In this document: one piece after another, positions 6,714 to 9,992 of the stretch
Position numbering within the stretch: position 1 is the first letter of the stretch
Layout of the letters: each line of letters begins with the position of its first letter
NCBI RefSeq assembly: GCF_002014985.1
Contig: NZ_MUXU01000050.1
Coordinates: 1 to 9,992 of the forward strand
Direction of reading: 5' to 3'
From: Moraxella caviae
Lineage (GTDB): Bacteria; Pseudomonadota; Gammaproteobacteria; Pseudomonadales; Moraxellaceae
Length of the DNA: 9,992 nt
Notes under the pieces: generated by a model
What the model saw: the letters and a program-made list of their open reading frames with translations, nothing else
The model's database searches: none
Told to the model about the DNA's origin: nothing
Translations under genes and position numbers: made by a program

Positions 6714-6752
6714 CCATAAAAAAACAGCCGCACCTTTTGGCACGGCTGTTTT
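6714..6752 (-). terminator. Rho-independent terminator of the DASS transporter
   Basis: AAAACAGCCG (6721-6730) pairs with CGGCTGTTTT (6743-6752), a 10-bp stem extended by two G-C pairs after a 2-nt mismatch, around a TTTT loop. On the minus strand the stem is followed by a run of T residues (complement of 6715-6724). It starts 26 bp past the transporter stop, as expected for an intrinsic terminator. Confidence 0.85.
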
Positions 6753-6778
6753 GTTAAGATTGATGAAAAGTTTTAGCA

Positions 6779-8227
6779 TCACATCCAGAACATAAAGGCA
6801 AATGCCGTTACCACTAGGATTGATACCAAGTTTAGCACAAAGCCGACTTTCATCATCTCGCGTTGCTTGATATGACCTGTACCCATCACGATGGCGTTTG
6901 GTGGCGTTGCCACAGGCAGCATAAACGCACAAGACGCACCAATACCAATCACCAGCACCAAAAGCTCTGGCGGCAAACCAAGCGCCACGCCAATCGGTGC
7001 AAACAGTGGCACAAGCAGCGCAGCCGAAGCGGTGTTTGAAGTAAACTCAGTCAAGAAAATGATGAATGCTGCTACCGCCAAAATCACCAAAATCGCAGGT
7101 GCGCCAGCCATCGTGCTAGAAATCAGCTCGCCCAGCACCGCAGAACCGCCTGTGTCTTTCATGATGTTTGACAGCGCAATACCACCACCAAACAGCATCA
7201 ACACGCCCCAGTCGGTATTATCCGATACCTGCTTCCAGCTTACTAGGCCCAGCATCAGCACCGCTACTGCCGCCAAAATCGCAATCACGCTGTCAGGCGA
7301 GCTAAAGCCAAAGGCTTGACCCAGCTGCTTACCGAAAATCCAGCTCACTGCTGTGATGGCAAACACCACCAAAGTCAAAATGCGTGGCAACGTCCAAGGA
7401 ATGATTTCTTGGTCTGCTACGCTCACTTTTTGGTTCAGCTTTGGACGCAGCACCACATACATCGCACCCAAAAGCACAGGCATCATCACCAGCATGATTG
7501 GCAAGCCGTACTTCATCCAGCCAGCAAAATCCAGCCCCAGCTCTTTAGCGGCAATGGCGTTTGGCGGTGAACCCACCAGCGTACCCAAGCCGCCAATAGA
7601 AGCCGAATAAGCGATACCCAAAAGCACGAACACAAACGTGCCGCGGTCTTTACCAGAATCCACTTGTGTCAAAAGTCCCAACGCCAGCGGTAGCATCATC
7701 GCTGCTGTGGCGGTGTTACTGATCCACATGGACAAACCTGCCGTTACCGCAAAAATCAGCACCGCAGCCACGCCCAAATGCCCGCCTGCCAGACCAATCA
7801 AGCCGTAAGCGATTTTCTTATCCAGCTTTTGTACGTGCATGGTTGCCGCCAAGGCAAAACCACCAAAAAACACGAAAATGATTGGGTCAGCAAATGAAGT
7901 CAGCGCCTTTTTGGTGTCAAATTCAGGAATGCCGACAAGCACCGCCAGCATAGGCACAAGTAATGCCGTGGCGGTAACGTGAATGGCTTCCGTCAGCCAC
8001 AAAATACCGATGAAAATCGCCAGTGCCAAGCCTTTGTTGGCAAGCGCATCAAACGGCAAAACGTGCGCGTACAAAACATACGCCACAATAGCTGCAATCA
8101 GCGTGATAACCACGCCACGCTTGGCGTCCGAGCGCACTTCGCCTGATGGCGGCGGCTGATTGTCATCATGCTGAAAATCTGTACGGAGTGTAAAATCCGT
8201 TTCTTTGTCTTGAGTTGCTTGAGTCAT
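6779..8227 (-). CDS. SLC13/DASS family anion:Na+ symporter (di/tricarboxylate type)
   Basis: A 482-aa inner-membrane transporter of the divalent anion:sodium symporter family, which imports C4-dicarboxylates or related acids with Na+. It has about a dozen hydrophobic segments after a hydrophilic cytoplasmic N-terminus (1-36). Both halves carry the family's Ser-Asn-Thr binding motifs: SMWISNTATAAMMLPLA (SNT at 170-172) and EFTSNTASAALLVPL (SNT at 397-399). Each is followed by its paired hairpin-loop motif, GTLVGSPPNAIA (215-226) and LPVATPPNAIVMGTG (437-451). All key positions appear intact. The start is supported by AAAGGA (8234-8239), 6 nt before the ATG. It is monocistronic, with its own promoter candidate (8343-8370) and terminator (6714-6752). 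Succinate, malate or 2-oxoglutarate are all possible substrates and cannot be separated by sequence reading alone. Confidence 0.92.
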   Translation of the reverse strand: MTQATQDKETDFTLRTDFQHDDNQPPPSGEVRSDAKRGVVITLIAAIVAYVLYAHVLPFDALANKGLALAIFIGILWLTEAIHVTATALLVPMLAVLVGIPEFDTKKALTSFADPIIFVFFGGFALAATMHVQKLDKKIAYGLIGLAGGHLGVAAVLIFAVTAGLSMWISNTATAAMMLPLALGLLTQVDSGKDRGTFVFVLLGIAYSASIGGLGTLVGSPPNAIAAKELGLDFAGWMKYGLPIMLVMMPVLLGAMYVVLRPKLNQKVSVADQEIIPWTLPRILTLVVFAITAVSWIFGKQLGQAFGFSSPDSVIAILAAVAVLMLGLVSWKQVSDNTDWGVLMLFGGGIALSNIMKDTGGSAVLGELISSTMAGAPAILVILAVAAFIIFLTEFTSNTASAALLVPLFAPIGVALGLPPELLVLVIGIGASCAFMLPVATPPNAIVMGTGHIKQREMMKVGFVLNLVSILVVTAFAFMFWM

Positions 8228-8304
8228 GTGTTTTCCTTTAAAAAAATAGCCACAAACACCGAGCGCTCATTTCCCAAGCGTCAGTGCTTATGGCTCACAC
8301 AATA

Positions 8305-8315
8305 TGCATCATGCA
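8305..8315. promoter_or_regulatory. Small dyad in the transporter leader (possible operator)
   Basis: TGCAT-C-ATGCA is a perfect 5-bp inverted repeat with a 1-nt centre. It lies about 20 bp downstream of the predicted transporter start site and about 80 bp before the ATG, where a repressor could block transcription. There is no cognate regulator in the window; this is speculative. Confidence 0.25.
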
Positions 8316-8342
8316 CAGTCAAATTGCACATAAACTGTACTT

Positions 8343-8370
8343 ATGATAACAAAACAGTAAGATTTTGCAA
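8343..8370 (-). promoter_or_regulatory. Promoter candidate for the DASS transporter
   Basis: On the minus strand, -35 TTGCAA (8365-8370), a 16-bp spacer and -10 TATCAT (8343-8348). The hexamers match consensus at 4 and 5 of 6 positions. The predicted start is near 8336, leaving a leader of about 110 nt. Confidence 0.5.
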
Positions 8371-8474
8371 CATATTTTTATGACCAACTCATTAAAAACC
8401 CACAAAACCGCCCTAAATTTGTAACAACGTGGCAAATCCGTCGCCTTTATATTTTGTAAGCATTCCGCCAAGCC

Positions 8475-8503
8475 TTGCGCCCTGCTGGCAAATCCTTTAA
8501 AAT
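8475..8503 (+). promoter_or_regulatory. Promoter candidate for xseB
   Basis: TTGCGC (8475-8480), a 17-bp spacer and TAAAAT (8498-8503). The -10 is good (5 of 6) and the -35 poor (3 of 6). Transcription would begin near 8510, which excludes an in-frame TTG at 8475 as the xseB start and supports the ATG at 8541. Confidence 0.4.
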
Positions 8504-8540
8504 ACAGAAGTTTAAGTTTCGCACAGACATCGGACACACC

Positions 8541-8792
8541 ATGCAAACCACCACTTTTAAAGACGCTTACCACATTTTAAAAAGCAATGCCGAACGCCTT
8601 GAGCAATCAGACGAACTGGATATTGACCATTTAATTGACACCGTGGAAGAATCCATTGCTGCTTATAAAGTCTGCCAAGAGCGCATTCATGCCGTAGAAG
8701 CCGCGCTAGAAAAGGCATTTGCCGATGATTTGGATGCACCAAAAGACAGCACGTCCAAAGACAAAGCACTCACAGAAAAAGAAAACGACTAA
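8541..8792 (+). CDS. xseB: Exodeoxyribonuclease VII small subunit
   Basis: XseB is the small helical subunit that assembles with XseA into exonuclease VII, which degrades single-stranded DNA into oligonucleotides in repair. The 83-aa protein has the family's two-helix pattern: TFKDAYHILKSNAERLEQSD (helix 1), an LDIDHLIDTVEESIAAYKV segment, then CQERIHAVEAALEKAF, matching the usual ...LEExxxLYexGxxLxxxCxxxLxxAE... layout. Length is normal for the family. The last 20 residues are a charged tail rich in Lys, Asp and Glu. The frame extends upstream to a TTG at 8475, but that overlaps the promoter and lies outside the conserved domain, so the ATG at 8541 is chosen. The ribosome site is weak (CGGA). 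xseA is not in the window. Confidence 0.9.
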   Translation: MQTTTFKDAYHILKSNAERLEQSDELDIDHLIDTVEESIAAYKVCQERIHAVEAALEKAFADDLDAPKDSTSKDKALTEKEND

Positions 8793-8838
8793 ACCCACTA
8801 AACTTAGCAAATTCAGTACATTTATTTGGCATAAAAAT

Positions 8839-8864
8839 CCCGCCCAAACTTTAAGTTGGGCAGG
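8839..8864. terminator. Bidirectional terminator, xseB / DUF3800 gene
   Basis: CCCGCCCAA (8839-8847) pairs with TTGGGCAGG (8856-8864) with one C-A mismatch, around an 8-nt loop. A-rich sequence on the left (ATAAAAAT) gives a T tract on the minus strand, and GGTTTAA follows on the plus strand. It sits between two convergent genes, 46 bp after xseB and 25 bp after the DUF3800 stop. Confidence 0.75.
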
Positions 8865-8889
8865 TTTAACTTAGCAAACCAATATTGCT

Positions 8890-9558
8890 CTAACTCTCTG
8901 GAAAAAATAGCTTGTGATTGGTTGTGCGATATTGCGACATAAAATCCGCCATTTTATCATCACCAAATTCATATTTCGCCCACACCAAGCCTGTATAAAA
9001 ATCAATAAATTGCAATTCTAAAAATTTTGCACTGTCCATTGGCACTACGTTGCAATTTTTATTGATGACATCATGCTCAAGACTGGCCTCTTGAATCATT
9101 TGGTGCAAATATTCTCCCATATTCCATTTGGTATGCACACGTTCACTGCGTCTATCAGGGATAAAATCCACATACTCACATTGGCAAATGGTCTTTAACA
9201 GCAACAACTTTACCATATAATTATATAAAACATTAGGGTCTTGCCAAAATCTTGGACTGACGTTTTGTTTGCAAACGGTAATGGTGCGTAATTGAATGTC
9301 GGGATGTTCTTGCAGCATTTTAGCGGTCAAACGCAAAAACAACTGCTTATCCGCCATGTTTAAATCCACTGATTTTAACTCGTGCTTTAGCGGTCTTTTG
9401 CGCTTTTGGTAAATGGCACGCACTATTCTTTGTACATACTTCCCCTTATCATCAGGCAGGCATATCGCACCCAAAGTCAGCATTCTGCTTGAACCGCCTT
9501 TTTGATAAGGCTTATCTAAACTAAAGCCCAAATCGCCACTTTCGTCCAAATATATCAA
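8890..9558 (-). CDS. DUF3800 domain protein, 5' end removed by IS insertion
   Basis: A 222-codon frame for a DUF3800 protein, a family thought to have an RNase H-like fold and often found in accessory or defence-linked DNA; its activity is not established. Visible features are the N-terminal IYLDESGDLGF (D5, E6, D9), KHELKS (58-63) and the C-terminal LQFIDFYTGLVWAKYE (182-197), which fits the family's QxADxxAG-type motif. The frame begins with TTG at 9556-9558, directly against the end of the IS at 9559. The IS brings an in-frame TAG 9 nt upstream, so no longer product is possible. The native start codon, perhaps a few residues, and the ribosome site are therefore lost. Expression is doubtful; call it a truncated gene or probable pseudogene. 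Its AT-rich codon use differs from the GC-richer neighbours, suggesting acquisition. Terminator at 8839-8864. Confidence 0.85.
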   Translation of the reverse strand: MIYLDESGDLGFSLDKPYQKGGSSRMLTLGAICLPDDKGKYVQRIVRAIYQKRKRPLKHELKSVDLNMADKQLFLRLTAKMLQEHPDIQLRTITVCKQNVSPRFWQDPNVLYNYMVKLLLLKTICQCEYVDFIPDRRSERVHTKWNMGEYLHQMIQEASLEHDVINKNCNVVPMDSAKFLELQFIDFYTGLVWAKYEFGDDKMADFMSQYRTTNHKLFFPES

Positions 9559-9567
9559 GGGGCTGTA

Positions 9568-9593
9568 CTAGAATAACAACCATGTTATACTAG
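9568..9593 (+). promoter_or_regulatory. Extended -10 promoter within a dyad, right transposase
   Basis: CTAGAATAACA (9568-9578) and TGTTATACTAG (9583-9593) form an inverted repeat with 10 of 11 positions paired and a 4-nt spacer. The right arm contains the extended -10 TGTTATACT (TATACT 9586-9591), only 6 nt from the ATG at 9598. No -35 match is seen. The same arrangement occurs in the left element. The transcript should be leaderless or nearly so. Confidence 0.55.
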
Positions 9594-9597
9594 TTTT

Positions 9598-9992
9598 ATG
9601 AAGATAACCCATTGTAAACTAAGTAAAAAAGTTCAAAAAAGACTACTTGAATTTTTTGTACTTGAAGTTACTGCCAGAAGTGCAGCTGATTTACTGGGCA
9701 TTCACCCTAATTCAGCAGCCCTTTTCTACCACAAAATCCGCCTTGTGATAGAATATCACTTAGCTCTTGAAGCCAACACTGTTTTTGACGGTGAAGTAGA
9801 GCTTGATGAAAGTTACTTCGGCGGTATTCGTAAAGGCAAACGTGGTCGTGGTGCAGCTGGCAAGACTGCTGTATTTGGTTTATTAAAACGCAATGATAAA
9901 GTTTACACTGTTGTTGTTAAAGATACTAAGACAAATACACTAATGCCAATTATCACAAGTAAAATCAAGCCTGATAGCATTGTCTACACAGA
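9598..9992 (+). CDS. IS1595-family transposase (runs off window)
   Basis: The first 131 codons of a DDE-type transposase, open to the window edge. The protein begins MKITHCKLSKKVQKRLLEFF, with an N-terminal helical region containing EVTARSAADLLGIHPNSAALFYHKIRL. The catalytic domain follows with VFDGEVELDESYFGG, whose Asp in LDESYFGG is the expected first catalytic residue. Next come RKGKRGRGAAGKTAVFGLLKR and KDTKTNTLMPIITSKIKPDSIVYT, all characteristic of the IS1016 group of IS1595. No frameshift or stop is seen. There is no Shine-Dalgarno sequence; the ATG lies directly after the -10. The remaining catalytic residues are off the window. Confidence 0.93.
   Translation, partial: MKITHCKLSKKVQKRLLEFFVLEVTARSAADLLGIHPNSAALFYHKIRLVIEYHLALEANTVFDGEVELDESYFGGIRKGKRGRGAAGKTAVFGLLKRNDKVYTVVVKDTKTNTLMPIITSKIKPDSIVYT

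Larger units (their letters stand above)
6398..6778. other. Convergent intergenic region with terminators and repeat array
   Basis: About 380 bp between the 3' ends of the glycosyltransferase and the carboxylate transporter. It holds a plus-strand terminator (6453-6484), an 11-bp tandem repeat array (6550-6615), a T-rich stretch to about 6675, and a minus-strand terminator (6721-6752). An 81-codon open frame across the repeats has no ribosome site and a composition dictated by the repeats, so I do not call it a gene. Confidence 0.65.
8228..8540. other. Divergent regulatory region, transporter / xseB
   Basis: About 313 bp. It holds the transporter ribosome site (8234-8239), a small dyad (8305-8315), a leftward promoter (8343-8370) and a rightward promoter (8475-8503). 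The predicted transporter leader is about 100 nt. No riboswitch or small RNA was recognised. Confidence 0.55.
9559..9992 (+). mobile_element. IS1595-family (IS1016-like) element, 5' part, cut by window edge
   Basis: A second insertion sequence, in inverted orientation to the one at 1-187. The terminal repeat GGGGCTGTACTAGAATAACA starts at 9559, and the transposase ATG follows 39 bp in. It interrupts the DUF3800 gene exactly at its 5' end. If an 8-bp target duplication was made, the left copy is TATATCAA (9551-9558); the other copy and the IS right end are beyond the window. Confidence 0.9.

Noticed and set aside
6512..6757. An 81-codon open frame across the 11-bp repeats, encoding a Phe/Trp/Tyr-rich peptide
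   Set aside because: It has no ribosome site, its composition is set by the repeat, and it runs into the minus-strand terminator. It looks like a by-product of low-complexity DNA.
8475..8540. An N-terminal extension of XseB starting at TTG 8475
   Set aside because: The extra 22 residues match nothing in the family, and the region overlaps a promoter candidate. The ATG at 8541 gives a normal-length XseB.
1..9992. A composite transposon bounded by the two IS elements
   Set aside because: The IS copies differ at 10 of 49 shared residues, and the cargo is core housekeeping genes such as ruvC and xseB. Two separate insertions are more likely.

Overview
The window looks like an ordinary chromosomal stretch from a Moraxella-like gammaproteobacterium (Moraxellaceae). 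This rests on moderate-to-low GC, the gene content (FxsA, RuvC, a GhxP-like NCS2 permease, Bcp, XseB) and two IS1016/IS1595-family insertion sequences. The genus is an inference from remembered protein similarity; no search was run.

Layout, left to right. 1-187 is the 5' end of an IS1595-family element whose transposase reads leftward out of the window. A short palindromic repeat follows (202-228), then fxsA on the minus strand (264-869). A divergent promoter region of about 420 bp separates fxsA from ruvC (1292-1882, plus). A 13-bp perfect hairpin terminator (1981-2015) lies between ruvC and a convergent NCS2 purine permease gene (2114-3427, minus). That gene is interrupted by an in-frame amber codon at 2618-2620. 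A 360-bp intergenic stretch carries a strong sigma70-type promoter. It leads into a plus-strand run: an unrecognised 255-aa protein (3792-4559), a Bcp-type peroxiredoxin (4659-5171) and a GT4-type glycosyltransferase (5198-6397). The convergent gap 6398-6778 holds two hairpin terminators and a 66-bp array of 11-bp repeats. An SLC13/DASS carboxylate transporter (6779-8227, minus) and xseB (8541-8792, plus) diverge from a shared 313-bp region. After a shared hairpin terminator comes a DUF3800 gene (8890-9558, minus). Its 5' end is cut at the first recognisable codon by a second IS1595-family element (9559 to window end), whose transposase reads rightward out of the window.

How the genes work together. 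Most are independent housekeeping functions: recombination and repair (RuvC, exonuclease VII small subunit), peroxide defence (Bcp), envelope (FxsA, glycosyltransferase) and uptake (purine permease, carboxylate transporter). Only hypothetical-bcp-glycosyltransferase looks like a possible operon. Each convergent gene pair is separated by one or more hairpin terminators.

I found no convincing new multi-gene system. The points most worth a second look are the amber-split permease, the DUF3800 gene beheaded by the IS, the conserved dyad and near-leaderless start shared by two diverged IS copies, and the 11-bp phased repeat array.
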